DNA of 64,000 bases from Acidimicrobiaceae bacterium. Lineage in GTDB: Bacteria; Actinomycetota; Acidimicrobiia; Acidimicrobiales; RAAP-2. This document shows, piece by piece, positions 24,874 through 36,149 of the stretch. How positions within the stretch are numbered: the stretch's first letter is position 1; every line of letters begins with the position of its first letter. Below the pieces are notes generated by a model. That model made no database searches. It saw only the letters and a program-made list of their open reading frames with translations, and was not told the origin of the DNA. The stretch is from the NCBI GenBank assembly GCA_027306605.1, contig DAHUZK010000011.1, positions 1 through 64,000 of the forward strand, written 5' to 3'. The position numbers and the translations under genes were made by a program.

Positions 24874-26336
24874 CCGCCCGTGAAGACGCTCGGATGGGGC
24901 CGCGCCGGGGGCGTGCGGAAGAACGGCCTCACGTGGGCCTCCATCATCTCGTCGATCGCCGGCGCTGCCTGGGGATCGGCTACCAGGTTGCGATCCTCGT
25001 GCGGATCTTCCGCCAGGTCGAACAGCTGGCACGGTGTGCCGGCGTCCTCGTCGACGACGAGCTTGTACCGGTCGGTTTCGAAGGCGGCGAAGCCCCAGTT
25101 CTCGCTGACCGCCACGATGCGGTCCGTGTCGGCCCCGCCGCACACCGTTCCCAGGAGCGATCGCCCCTCGCTGCCGGGCACCGCGGGCGCTCCGGCGATC
25201 TCGCGAACCGTTGCCGGCACGTCGAGGTGCTCGACCAGCGAGTCGACCACGGCCGCCGTGCATCCTCCTGGCGGTCGGATCACGAGGGGCACGCGCACCG
25301 CTGGTTCGTAGAGGACGCACTTGGACATGAGACCGTGGCTTCCCGCCATCTCGCCGTGATCGCTCGTGTAGATCACCCATGTCTCGTCCGCGACGCCTTT
25401 CCGCGCCAGGGCATCGACGATCAGCCCGACTGCGTGGTCGATGACAGAGATGTCGGCGGCGTAAGCACGCCGCATCCCACGGATGGCGTCCTCGGTCATC
25501 GTCTCGGAGTCCGAGAGCGACAGGAAGGCGTCGAGAAGCGCGCCGTAGCGACCGGTGCCTTCGACCACGGGCCGGGTCGTCGACGTCGGCATCGAGATGT
25601 CGACGTCGCGGTAGCGTCGACGCGCCTCTTCCGGAGCATCCCACGGGTCGTGGGGCCCGGGAAAACCGACGAAGAGGAAGAACGGTTCGGGGCGGCCGTA
25701 CGACTCGATCCACCGCACGGCCTGCTGGCCGTGCCAGGTGTCGACGTAGGCGTGCAGCGGCAAGGGCACCGGTGTGGAATCCCACATGGGTACGCACTTC
25801 GTGGCGTTCTGCCCGTCCTCGTTCTCGCCCTGGTAGCTCCGGTCGGCGATGTGTCTCCTGTAGGCCTCGAGCAACCCCTCCTGTTCGAGGTGATCGCTGT
25901 AGCGCGTCGAGACCTTCGGCATGAACTTGTCGCCCGTCTCGAAGACCTCGGCGAACCCGAGGGCCACGAGCCGGCCCGCCATGTCGTCCACGTGCGCCAC
26001 CGGCAGGTTCTCGTCGAGGTACAGGTGTGCCTTGCCCAGGAGCGCCGTGTGGTAGCCCGCTTCACGGAGCGATCGGGCGTAGGTGGGGCTTTCCGGCGCG
26101 ATCTCCTCCCAGTTGGTGAAGACGCCGTGATCGCGGACGTAGCGCTCGGTCATGAACGAGGCGCGCGCCGGCATGCAGAGCGGTCCCTGGCACGAGACCC
26201 TCGAGAACCGCACCCCCTCCGAGGCCAGCGCGTCCAGCGAGGGTGTCAGCACAGACGGATCCCCGGCGCATCCCATCATGTCGGCGCGGTGCTGGTCCGA
26301 CATGACGAGCACGATGTTCGGTGATCCGGTGTTCAT
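24870..26336 (-). CDS. type I sulfatase
   Basis: 488 codons from ATG 26336 (MNTGSPNIVLVMSDQHRADMMG); a start 10 codons upstream is possible and neither has a good Shine-Dalgarno. The formylglycine site is 'GPLCMPARASFMTERY' with C54 in C-x-P-x-R. Metal ligands are near 'VMSDQH' and 'VIYTSDHGEMAGSHGLMSK'. Its length and SDQHRxDxxG start resemble choline-sulfatase/phosphonate-monoester-hydrolase-like cytosolic enzymes. It is the first gene of the operon with DUF1214, sulfotransferase, two SDRs and HAD. Confidence 0.92.
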   Translation of the reverse strand: MNTGSPNIVLVMSDQHRADMMGCAGDPSVLTPSLDALASEGVRFSRVSCQGPLCMPARASFMTERYVRDHGVFTNWEEIAPESPTYARSLREAGYHTALLGKAHLYLDENLPVAHVDDMAGRLVALGFAEVFETGDKFMPKVSTRYSDHLEQEGLLEAYRRHIADRSYQGENEDGQNATKCVPMWDSTPVPLPLHAYVDTWHGQQAVRWIESYGRPEPFFLFVGFPGPHDPWDAPEEARRRYRDVDISMPTSTTRPVVEGTGRYGALLDAFLSLSDSETMTEDAIRGMRRAYAADISVIDHAVGLIVDALARKGVADETWVIYTSDHGEMAGSHGLMSKCVLYEPAVRVPLVIRPPGGCTAAVVDSLVEHLDVPATVREIAGAPAVPGSEGRSLLGTVCGGADTDRIVAVSENWGFAAFETDRYKLVVDEDAGTPCQLFDLAEDPHEDRNLVADPQAAPAIDEMMEAHVRPFFRTPPARPHPSVFTGG

Positions 26337-26557
26337 GGGAGGCCGATCATCGCACCTCTGTTGCAAGGGATCGAGCGGACGTCGGTCGGCGGCCGGGCGT
26401 GGCGTAATTCCTGCTCAGGAGCTCGGTGGCCGCCACCGATCCGGACCGGGCGGCGCCGGGCCCGTCCCCGGTGCGGCGGCTCCGCCGAACGGTCGATGGA
26501 CAACGTTGAGCAAAAGCCCCTTGTGAGCAGGTCGATTTCTGCCGAAGACACGGGGCG

Positions 26558-29500
26558 GTGGGCAAGCGGATGCGCGACTTCCATCGGCGTGCCGGTGCAG
26601 CGCGCCGTCTCACGGCCTGGTCGCTGCTGGCCGTACCCGCGGCCCTCCTGGTGGCGCTGGTCGTGGCCCTGGCCGGGGGAGCCGCTCCGGCTTCTGGCGC
26701 CGGGCCCGGGCTCCAGCCGCTGCACGGACGCCAGGGCCAGGTGCCCCCGGGTGCCACGTCGCTCGGCCCGGCGCCTTCGTCGACGGTGCTTCCGCTGACG
26801 GTCACGCTTCAGCCGCGCGATCCGACCGGACTGGCCGCAGAGGCTGCTGCCGTCTCCGATCCCGCTTCCCCCCGGTACCACCACTTCCTCACCCCGCGCC
26901 GGTTCGCCGCGCGGTACGGGCCGACACCCGCCACCATCGAGCAGGTCACCGCCGCCCTGCGCAGCGCAGGCCTCTCGGTCGGCGCGCCGTCGGCGACCGG
27001 CCTGTCCTTGCCGGTCTCGGGCCGCGTCGCCCAGGTCCAGTCGGCCTTCTCCACGCCCATCGACCGCTACAAGCTGTCGTCGGGGAAGACCGGCTACCGC
27101 AACAGCGCGGTCCCCAAGCTGCCGGCGAGCGTCGCTCCTCAGGTCGAGGGGATCATCGGACTCGACACGCTCAGCCCACCGCGTCCCACGGCCAGTCTTC
27201 CGCTTCCGGCCGCAGCACCCGGCCACGGCGTGGGCCCCTCCTCGCCCGTCATCCCCCCCGCCCCCGCCCCCGCCGGCTCCGCCGCCGCCGTCGCCCCCGC
27301 CGGTTCCGCCGGCACCCCGGCGCTGGCGTCAGGACAGCCGGCCCCGGCGGCCGGCAACTGTGCCACCTCCATCAGCACCGTCCAGTCGACGTACGGGGCT
27401 CTCGATGCGCCCCAACTCGCGCAGGCCTACTCGTTCGGCTCGCCCTACTCGTCGGGCGATTACGGTGCCGGCACCACGGTGGCTCTGGTCGAGCTGTCCG
27501 GCGCCGGGTACTCCACCAACGACATCGCCGCCTTCGCCGCCTGCTACGGCATCAGCCTGTCCAGCGGACAGGTGACCCAGAGGGTGGTGAGCGGTGGCGG
27601 CGCGACGGGCAGGGGGACGGTCGAGGCGGAGCTCGACATCGAGACCGTTCTGTCCATGGCGCCCAAGGCCGACATCGAGGTCTACGAGGGCGGGCCCTCC
27701 GCCGACCTCTACGACGTCCTCAGCAGTGTCGTGAACGACGACTCCGCCAAGATCGTGAGCGTCAGCTGGACCAACGGCTGTGAGGCCTATGTCGGATCCG
27801 CCATGCAGAACGCCGAGAACACCCTGCTGCAGACGGCGGCCGTCGACGGCCAGTCGGTCTTCGTGGCCTCCGGCGACCAGGGGTCGGAGGGCTGCAACGT
27901 CAACGGTGTCATCTCGGCGCCGACCGGAGGGTCGCCCGTGGCGCAGGCGGTCGACACCGCCACCGGAACCCTGTACGTGGCCAACCGCTCCGGCAACACG
28001 TTGAGCGTGGACGGCGAGGGCACGACCACGAACCCTTCGGGCTTCTCGACGGCCGGCTCCGTGACCACCGGGACGGCGCCCGACGCCGTCGCGCTCGCAT
28101 CGGGCGCAGGCAAGGTCTTCGTCGCCAACGCCTCGTCGAGCTCGCTCACGGCTGTGTCGACGTCGACCTGCAACCAGGCCAACACGAGCGGTTGCGCATC
28201 GCCGACCCAGGTCGCATCAGGCGGCCATCTGTCCGGACCGACCGCGCTGGCCGCCGACGGGTCCACTCTCTACGTGGGCAACGCCAACGGGACCGTCGCC
28301 GTCTACAACGCCGGCACCGACGCCTACGTGGCCACGGTGGCCCTCCCGACGGGGTCCGTGCCCAGCGCCCTCACCGTCGACACCGGCAGCGGGGTGGCGT
28401 ACGTCGCCGATGGCGCCAACAACAGGATCGCGTACTTCGACACCGCCACGTGCAATGCCGGCGTGACCACCGGCTGCGCCACCACGCCCTCCACGGTGGC
28501 GGTCGGCAACGACCCCGTCGGTCTCGCCGTCGACGATGCCGTCGGCAACCTCTACGTGGCGAACGCCGGCAGCGGTGGTGGTGTCTCCGTGGTCAGCCTG
28601 AGCACCCACACCGTGACGACGACGGTCTCCACCGGCCAACCCTCCGTGACCGGGCTGGCCGGCACGGGCGTCGTCCGGTCGGTGGCGCTGTCCCCGGACG
28701 GGCGTGCGGTGCTCGCCGTCCTCGACGGGCTGAGTTTCCCCGGCGACGTCCTGGCCACCATCGATCCGACGACCGGGGCCATCACCGCCACCGTCAACCT
28801 CCAGACCGGGAGCGACACCATGGGCGCGCTGGTCAGCGACAGCAGCCGCAACCTCGTCTGGGTGACCGACCAGACCGCCGGTGACGACGTCGTCCAGAAC
28901 CTCAACCTCGGCGTGTCGGATCCGGCCAGCCAGCCGATGGTCACCTCCGTCGGCGGTACCTCCATCAGTGCCCTGGGGCCCGCCCCGACCGAAAGCACGT
29001 GGAACGACCAGCTGCACTACGCCGAAGGCGCCGGTGGAGGCGGAATCTCGCGGACCTTCGCCATGCCGGCCTTCCAGCAATCGCTCGGTACGGTGGCGGG
29101 GAGCAGCGGTACGCCCTGTGGCAACGTGAACGGGGATTGCCGGGAGGTCCCCGACGTGTCGGCCGACGCCGACCCCAGCACCGGGTACGTGATCTACGAC
29201 AGCGTCAACGGGTATGGCTGGACTGCGATCGGCGGGACGAGCGGGGCCGCGCCCCTCTGGGCCGCCGTGCTCGCCGTGGCCTCGTCTGCCGACGGCAACA
29301 CCGTCGGCTTCGGGGACCTGAACCCGATCCTCTACGAGCTGGCCCAGAAGTCTCCCGGTACGTACCTGAACGACGTGACCACCGGCAACAACGATCTGAA
29401 CGGCACCGACGGCCAGCAGTTCGCTGCGACGAGCGGCTACGACATGGCGACCGGGCTCGGCACGCCGGTGACCTCCGCGCTCGCCACCGGCCTGAGCGCG

Positions 29501-32389
29501 GTCCCGCTCGACGTCGCCGTGTCGGGGACACAGCCCTACGGCGGTTCGCCCACCTTCACCGCCACTCCCGACTTCGGCGGGTCGACCACCATGCCCTACG
29601 GCGTGGTGATGGTGAGCGCAGGGTTCACCTGTACCGAGGTCGGGACGTCGACGACCATCTCGCCCTCTCTGCCGGTGGGGAGCAACACGCTGGTGACCTC
29701 GTCCTGCAGCGGCATCAGCCTGAGCGGTGCCAACGCCGGCGGCTACAACCTGGTCCTGACCAGCGCCACCGGGGACTTCACGGTCAGCCCGGCCCCGGTC
29801 CAGGTGTCCGTGAGCGGGACGCAGACCTACGGCGGTTCGCCGTCGTTCACCGCGAGTGCCTCCAGCCCTCCGAGCGGCGTCACCGTGGACACGAGCGCCG
29901 TGACCTGCACCGAGGTCGAGCCCTTCAAGTTCATCACGCCCGGCCTGGCCGCCGGGAGCTACACCTTGTTCTCGGGCTCGTGCTCCGGGGTGACACTCAG
30001 CGGGACCGACGCCGCGGACTACGCCCCGTTCTATGTCAGCACGACCGGCAACTTCCCCGTGGCGCCGGCATCGCTCACCGTCACCGGCTCCAGCCCGGCC
30101 ATGACCTACGGCAGCGCGCCGCCCACCATCACGCCGCTCTACAGCGGCTTCGTCAACGGCGACACGGGGTCGTCGCTCAGCACCCAGCCGACGTGCTCGA
30201 CCACGGCCACGCAGACGAGCCCGGTGTCCGGCTCCCCTTATCCCTCCTCGTGCAGCGGCGCCGTCGACCCGAATTACGTGATCGGGTACAGCGCGGGCTT
30301 CGTCACGGTCACCCGGGCACCGCTCACGGTCACGGCGTCGAGCCCGACCATGACCTACGGCAGCGCGCCGCCCACCATCGCGCCGCTCTACAGCGGCTTC
30401 GTCAACGGCGACACGCCGGCCGTGCTCAGCACCCAGCCGACCTGCTCGACCACGGCCACCAGCACCAGCACGCCGTCGACCTATCCATCGTCGTGCTCCG
30501 GCGGGTCCGCCGCCAACTACGCCCTCTCCGACGAACCGGGCAGCGTCACCGTGGGCAAGGCCCTCCTGACCGTGACCGCTTCGAGCGGCACCATGCCCTA
30601 CGGCAGCGCACCGCCCGCCATCACGGCTTCCTACAACGGGTTCGTCAACGGGGACGGGCAGTCGTCCCTCTCCGCGCTGCCTTCGTGCACCACCGTGGCC
30701 ACCAGCGGGAGCGGGGTGGCCGGGTCACCGTATGCCACCTCGTGCTCGGGAGCCGCCGCGGCGGACTACACGTTCTCGTACGTGGCCGGCACGGTCACGG
30801 TGACGAGGATGCCCCTGACCGTTACCGCGTCCGACGGAACCATGACCTACGGCAGCGCGCCGCCCGCCATCACGCCGCTCTACAGCGGATTCGTCAACGG
30901 CGACACGGGGTCGTCGCTCAGCACCCAGCCGGCGTGCTCGACCACGGCCACGCAGACGAGCCCGGTGTCCGGCTCCCCCTATCCCTCCTCGTGCAGCGGC
31001 GCCGCCGACCCCAACTACTCCATCACCGACGACCCGGGGACGGTCACGCTCACCCGGGCACCGCTCACGGTCACGGCCTCCAGTCCGACCATGACCTACG
31101 GCAGCGCACCGCCCACGATCGCGCCGCTCTACAGCGGGTTCGTCAACGGCGACAGCGCGTCGTCGTCGCTCGGCACCCAGCCCACCTGCTCGACCACGGC
31201 CACCAGCACCAGCACGCCGTCGACCTATCCGTCGTCGTGCTCGGGCGGGTCCGCCACCGACTACGTCCTCTCCTTCCAGCCCGGCCTCGTCAGCGTGATG
31301 CCGGCGCCGATCACCGTCACGGTCGTGGGTTCCCAGAACTACGGCAGCGCGCCGACGTTCACGGGGACGACCACGACGCCGCCCGTGGGGGTCACCGTCG
31401 ACGCGGGGAGCATCACCTGCAGCCAGGTCGCGCCCTCGACCACCATCACGCCGGGCATGGTCGGAGGGAGCTACACGCTGGTGCCCGGCTCGTGCCGGGG
31501 CGCGACGCTGAGCGGTTCGAGCGCCGGTGACTATGTGGTGGTCTATGTGGCCGCGGCCGGGAACTTCTCGGTCTTCGGTGGGCCGCCAACCCCACCGCCA
31601 CCAGCCCCGCACGGCTATTGGCTGGTCGGCTCCGACGGTGGCATCTTCACCTTCGGCTCGGCGCACTTCTTCGGGTCGACGGGAAGTCTCCGTCTCCAGC
31701 GGCCGGTGGTCGGGATCACGCCGACCGCAGATCAGGGCGGATACTGGCTCGTCGCGTCCGACGGTGGCATCTTCGCCTTCGGAGATGCCGGCTTCTTCGG
31801 TTCCATACCCGGTCTCGGTCTGGGACCGGCGGGCTCCGGCCCGCACGCGCTGAACGCTCCGATCGTCGGTATGGTGCCCTCGGCCGACGGTGGTGGCTAC
31901 TTCATGGTCGCCTCCGACGGAGGGGTGTTCGCCTTCGGCGACGCGCAGTTCGAGGGTTCGTGCCCGGGGATCGGGGGCTGTAGCGGCGCCGCCGTCTCGG
32001 TCGTCCCCGACGCTTCCGGGCGCGGCTACTGGCTGGTCACCAGGACCGGCAACGTGTACACGTTCGGCGACGCGCCCTATTACGGGGCACCCGGACCGCA
32101 GGCCTCGCCCATCACCGCTGCCGTGCGCAGTGCGGACGGGGCCGGCTACTACGTCCTGCTGGCCGACGGAACCGTGGACGGTTTCGGCGATGCCGTCCCG
32201 CGTGGCGGCCCGGTCGGGGCGGTGGGAGGTCTGAGCCCGGCCTCGGCCATCTTCACCGACAAGGGCGGGGGAGGCTACTGGGTGGCCTCCGCGACGGGAG
32301 CCGTCTTCACCTACGGCGATGCGCCGGCGGACGGCTCCATGGCGGGAACACCCCTCAACGGGGCGATCATCGCCGGAACGGGCTTCTAG
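26558..32389 (+). CDS. giant secreted sedolisin-like (S53) protein with inserted propeller, MBG repeats and C-terminal wall repeats
   Basis: 1943 codons from GTG 26558 (ATG 26570 possible). In order: a signal segment (about 20-50); a pro-kumamolisin activation domain (about 75-205, '[24 protein letters not shown]'); a Pro/Ala linker; an S53 catalytic domain from about 267 with E356/D360 in 'EAELD', oxyanion D440 in '[10 protein letters not shown]' and nucleophile S895 in '[10 protein letters not shown]'; five MBG-type repeats (about 1170-1585) flanked by related modules; and a C-terminal array of '[22 protein letters not shown]' units (about 1684-1943). D440 and S895 are about 340 residues further apart than in kumamolisin because a YVTN propeller is inserted. 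Probably an extracellular acid-type endopeptidase or adhesin. Confidence 0.9.
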   Translation: MGKRMRDFHRRAGAARRLTAWSLLAVPAALLVALVVALAGGAAPASGAGPGLQPLHGRQGQVPPGATSLGPAPSSTVLPLTVTLQPRDPTGLAAEAAAVSDPASPRYHHFLTPRRFAARYGPTPATIEQVTAALRSAGLSVGAPSATGLSLPVSGRVAQVQSAFSTPIDRYKLSSGKTGYRNSAVPKLPASVAPQVEGIIGLDTLSPPRPTASLPLPAAAPGHGVGPSSPVIPPAPAPAGSAAAVAPAGSAGTPALASGQPAPAAGNCATSISTVQSTYGALDAPQLAQAYSFGSPYSSGDYGAGTTVALVELSGAGYSTNDIAAFAACYGISLSSGQVTQRVVSGGGATGRGTVEAELDIETVLSMAPKADIEVYEGGPSADLYDVLSSVVNDDSAKIVSVSWTNGCEAYVGSAMQNAENTLLQTAAVDGQSVFVASGDQGSEGCNVNGVISAPTGGSPVAQAVDTATGTLYVANRSGNTLSVDGEGTTTNPSGFSTAGSVTTGTAPDAVALASGAGKVFVANASSSSLTAVSTSTCNQANTSGCASPTQVASGGHLSGPTALAADGSTLYVGNANGTVAVYNAGTDAYVATVALPTGSVPSALTVDTGSGVAYVADGANNRIAYFDTATCNAGVTTGCATTPSTVAVGNDPVGLAVDDAVGNLYVANAGSGGGVSVVSLSTHTVTTTVSTGQPSVTGLAGTGVVRSVALSPDGRAVLAVLDGLSFPGDVLATIDPTTGAITATVNLQTGSDTMGALVSDSSRNLVWVTDQTAGDDVVQNLNLGVSDPASQPMVTSVGGTSISALGPAPTESTWNDQLHYAEGAGGGGISRTFAMPAFQQSLGTVAGSSGTPCGNVNGDCREVPDVSADADPSTGYVIYDSVNGYGWTAIGGTSGAAPLWAAVLAVASSADGNTVGFGDLNPILYELAQKSPGTYLNDVTTGNNDLNGTDGQQFAATSGYDMATGLGTPVTSALATGLSAVPLDVAVSGTQPYGGSPTFTATPDFGGSTTMPYGVVMVSAGFTCTEVGTSTTISPSLPVGSNTLVTSSCSGISLSGANAGGYNLVLTSATGDFTVSPAPVQVSVSGTQTYGGSPSFTASASSPPSGVTVDTSAVTCTEVEPFKFITPGLAAGSYTLFSGSCSGVTLSGTDAADYAPFYVSTTGNFPVAPASLTVTGSSPAMTYGSAPPTITPLYSGFVNGDTGSSLSTQPTCSTTATQTSPVSGSPYPSSCSGAVDPNYVIGYSAGFVTVTRAPLTVTASSPTMTYGSAPPTIAPLYSGFVNGDTPAVLSTQPTCSTTATSTSTPSTYPSSCSGGSAANYALSDEPGSVTVGKALLTVTASSGTMPYGSAPPAITASYNGFVNGDGQSSLSALPSCTTVATSGSGVAGSPYATSCSGAAAADYTFSYVAGTVTVTRMPLTVTASDGTMTYGSAPPAITPLYSGFVNGDTGSSLSTQPACSTTATQTSPVSGSPYPSSCSGAADPNYSITDDPGTVTLTRAPLTVTASSPTMTYGSAPPTIAPLYSGFVNGDSASSSLGTQPTCSTTATSTSTPSTYPSSCSGGSATDYVLSFQPGLVSVMPAPITVTVVGSQNYGSAPTFTGTTTTPPVGVTVDAGSITCSQVAPSTTITPGMVGGSYTLVPGSCRGATLSGSSAGDYVVVYVAAAGNFSVFGGPPTPPPPAPHGYWLVGSDGGIFTFGSAHFFGSTGSLRLQRPVVGITPTADQGGYWLVASDGGIFAFGDAGFFGSIPGLGLGPAGSGPHALNAPIVGMVPSADGGGYFMVASDGGVFAFGDAQFEGSCPGIGGCSGAAVSVVPDASGRGYWLVTRTGNVYTFGDAPYYGAPGPQASPITAAVRSADGAGYYVLLADGTVDGFGDAVPRGGPVGAVGGLSPASAIFTDKGGGGYWVASATGAVFTYGDAPADGSMAGTPLNGAIIAGTGF
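27905..28915 (+). other. YVTN/NHL-like beta-propeller inserted in the peptidase domain
   Basis: Residues about 450-786 of the giant protein have blade signatures '[21 protein letters not shown]', '[23 protein letters not shown]', '[23 protein letters not shown]', '[24 protein letters not shown]' and '[24 protein letters not shown]', plus weaker blades. The S53 sequence breaks off after '[12 protein letters not shown]' and resumes at '[18 protein letters not shown]', a segment that normally follows closely. Confidence 0.8.
30061..31310 (+). repeat. five MBG-like repeats with a 741-bp higher-order duplication
   Basis: Each repeat of about 82 residues carries '[30 protein letters not shown]' and ends near a conserved 'YPSSCSG'. 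The repeats begin their MTYG motif at 30101, 30350, about 30593, 30842 and 31091. Repeats 1 and 4, and 2 and 5, are nearly identical, and both pairs are exactly 741 bp (247 codons) apart. This shows a block of three repeats was duplicated in frame. Confidence 0.88.
31600..32386 (+). repeat. C-terminal wall-type repeat array ([17 protein letters not shown])
   Basis: At least six imperfect repeats of about 40 residues with a 'GGYWLVxSDGGIFxFGDAxFFGS' core; later units degrade (for example '[17 protein letters not shown]'). The type is widespread in extracellular proteins of Acidimicrobiia and probably folds as a propeller or surface-binding domain. Confidence 0.8.
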
Positions 32390-32462
32390 CGACGGGGCGC
32401 CAGGCCGACGCGGCACGGCGCCGGCTGGAGCCCCGCAGCACGGATCGGGCACACTGGTCGCC

Positions 32463-34117
<1,655 letters not shown>

Positions 34118-34142
<25 letters not shown>

Positions 34143-34888
34143 CCGCTCGTCCAGAGCGCGGAAACCGGCTCGTAGGCCGTGAGGCAGGGCGGCCCGTCGG
34201 CCACCCAGACGCGGGGAGCCACGCTCTCGGCCACGGGCACGCGCACGATGCAGGACGAGCGGGTGCCGAAGGCCTCGAGGTGGACGCAATTGGCCGCGTT
34301 GGGGCGCTCGTCGCCATCGGGCAGCCGGTGGTCGGCCAGCACGCCGCGGAAGGCGGCCACCACCTCCTCGCCGCGTGCCGGTTCCCCCAGCGCGGCCCGC
34401 ACCAGGTCGACCTTGCCCGACGGCGTCCCGTACGCGCTGTTCTCGAGCACGTGGAGGCCGGGGGGCAGCGCCCTGGCGGTGCCGCCGCTCTCGTCGGTGA
34501 AATCGACGAAGTACAGCGAGGCGCGGTCACCGACCAGGAGCCACGAGCCGTTGTAGTCCCGGGGGCGGAAGCGTCCGAGCAGATCGTCGACGGCGGTGGC
34601 CGCTGTTGTATGGCGGGCCAGCGCCAGCGGGAGCTCGCCGCGAGAGCGTCGCGTCGGGTCCTTGGCCTCCCCGAGCGGCTGGTTCGTGAGCCCGGCACAG
34701 ACGCCGTGCTCGTTCACCGCGAGCCAGGTGCCCCCCGACAGCTCGTCCCGGCCTCCGAGAACGCGCGGTGGACCCGGCTCGAGCACGGTCACCGCCGTGG
34801 AGGGGCGCTCGAGGACCTCGTCGCGGTTGGCCCCGACGATGAGTGGTTCGTCGGCCACGAGCCGTGAGGCGACGACGAGGAGGCACAC
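34118..34888 (-). CDS. NRDE (TANGO2-like) family protein
   Basis: 256 codons. It starts '[30 protein letters not shown]', with the conserved Cys2 and the NRDE motif that names the family. '[27 protein letters not shown]' continues the Ntn-hydrolase-like core. TANGO2 relatives are linked to heme or lipid handling, but a reaction is not proven. The gene converges with ettA, overlapping by 25 bp. Confidence 0.88.
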
Positions 34889-34979
34889 GGGATCACGTTA
34901 CCGAGCGGTCGTCGGGTTCCCACCTCGCCCGCGGCGGCTCGCCGTTCGTCCCGGACAGTGCCAGGGGCTACCGTGCGGC

Positions 34980-35576
34980 ATGCGCCGGGGCGCCGTGAAC
35001 GATCGCTGGGGACAGAGCGGAGTGCCGCGCGGCGCCGCCTATGACGAGCGCTTCGCGCAGCTGGCGGCCTCGGGTGCCGACGTGCACGGTGAGGCCGCGT
35101 TGGTCGATTCCTACCAGCCCGGCTCGGTGCTCGATGCGGGGTGTGGCACCGGGCGGGTGGCCATCGAGCTCTCCCGTCGCGGCCGTCGGGTCGTCGGCGT
35201 CGACGTCGACCCCACCATGCTCGAGACGGCGAGAGCGAAGGCCCCCGCGCTGGAGTGGGTCGAGGGCGATCTATCCGATGGCGCGCTCGACCTCGGGCGC
35301 ACCTTCGAGTTGGTCCTCCTGGCGGGCAACGTCCTGCTCTTCGTGCCGCCCGGCACCGAGGGGCTGGTCATCGCCAACGCGGCGCGCTGGCTCGCTCCGG
35401 GAGGCCGCCTCGTCGCCGGGTACTCCCTCCGTCCCGGAGGCCTCCAACCGGCCCAACACGATGCCTTCGCCGCCGGTGCCGGCCTCGAGCTCGAGTCCAG
35501 GTGGTCGACCTGGGATCGGCAGCCCTTCGTGGACGGTGACGCCTATGCCGTCACCGTCCACCGCCGGCCGGCCTGA
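34980..35576 (+). CDS. class I SAM-dependent methyltransferase
   Basis: 198 codons from ATG 34980; the nearby GTG 34995 is an alternative. Motif I is 'SVLDAGCGTGRVAIELSRRGRRVVGVDVDPTML', followed by 'LEWVEGDLSD' and 'LVLLAGNVLLFVPP', a full small-molecule methyltransferase core. The substrate is unknown. It stands before the Lrp-type regulator, separated by 85 bp that include a promoter-like region. Confidence 0.85.
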   Translation: MRRGAVNDRWGQSGVPRGAAYDERFAQLAASGADVHGEAALVDSYQPGSVLDAGCGTGRVAIELSRRGRRVVGVDVDPTMLETARAKAPALEWVEGDLSDGALDLGRTFELVLLAGNVLLFVPPGTEGLVIANAARWLAPGGRLVAGYSLRPGGLQPAQHDAFAAGAGLELESRWSTWDRQPFVDGDAYAVTVHRRPA

Positions 35577-35622
35577 CGAAAAGGGCTCCGCGCAACGGAG
35601 TAGCAACCGAGGAGCCGCTTGG

Positions 35623-35637
35623 TGCACTGAATGTGCA
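35623..35637. promoter_or_regulatory. TGCAC-N5-GTGCA inverted repeat upstream of the Lrp/AsnC gene
   Basis: A perfect 5-bp inverted repeat with a 5-bp spacer, centred about 32 bp before the regulator's ATG and overlapping the expected -35 position. It suits binding by a dimeric regulator, most simply autoregulation. Confidence 0.5.
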
Positions 35638-35654
35638 GGGGAACCCGGTCTCGT

Positions 35655-35660
35655 TAGGCT
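35655..35660 (+). promoter_or_regulatory. candidate -10 element suggesting a leaderless Lrp mRNA
   Basis: TAGGCT (TAnnnT type) ends 7 bp before ATG 35668. Transcription starting at the usual distance would begin at or next to that ATG, and there is no Shine-Dalgarno sequence. Leaderless messages are common in actinobacteria. Confidence 0.4.
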
Positions 35661-35661
35661 T

Positions 35662-36147
35662 ATGGGCATGGGAACAGAGGAACTCGATCCGATAGATCAT
35701 CACATCATCGAATTGCTGTCTCACAATGCACGTCGCACGATGGCCGACATCGGCGAGCAGGTCTCCCTCTCCGCATCGGCTGTGACCAGGAGGATCGAGC
35801 GGCTCGAGCGGACCGGGGTCATCGCCGGCTACACGGTGGTGGTCGACCATCGCAAGGCGGGCCGCCCCATCCAGGCCTTCACCGAGGTCCGCTTCGCCGG
35901 CACGGCCGACCTCCAGGAGATCAAGGACACCGCCATGCAGCTCTCGGAGGTCCAGGCCGTCTTCACCACGGCCGGCGATCCCGACGCCTTGGTCTGGCTC
36001 CAGGTTCCCGACGTCGAGCGGCTCGGCCACGTGATCGAGCAGCTGCGCCGGCGGGGCCGTGTGACCGGTACCAAGACGCTGATCGTCCTCGACACCTGGT
36101 CACGTCATCGGGCCCTGGAGGCCAACGGCCTCCCGGCCCGCACCTAG
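35662..36147 (+). CDS. Lrp/AsnC-family transcriptional regulator
   Basis: 161 codons from ATG 35662; ATG 35668 two codons later may be the true start. The winged-helix 'LDPIDHHIIELLSHNARRTMADIGEQVSLSASAVTRRIERLERTGVIAGYTVVVD' is textbook Lrp/AsnC. The RAM ligand domain follows ('VQAVFTTAGDPDALVWLQVPDVERLGHVIEQL'). Such proteins sense amino acids or related molecules. Targets are unknown; the upstream inverted repeat suggests autoregulation. Confidence 0.93.
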   Translation: MGMGTEELDPIDHHIIELLSHNARRTMADIGEQVSLSASAVTRRIERLERTGVIAGYTVVVDHRKAGRPIQAFTEVRFAGTADLQEIKDTAMQLSEVQAVFTTAGDPDALVWLQVPDVERLGHVIEQLRRRGRVTGTKTLIVLDTWSRHRALEANGLPART

Positions 36148-36149
36148 GC

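Noticed and set aside
23647-25797. 716-codon minus frame as one protein
   Set aside because: The upstream 308 codons are an antisense-like or out-of-frame reading of the sulfatase; the DUF1214 protein starts at the ATGA overlap at 24873.
28999-31530. 843-codon plus frame
   Set aside because: Out-of-frame shadow of the sedolisin-like gene; composition dominated by Arg and His.
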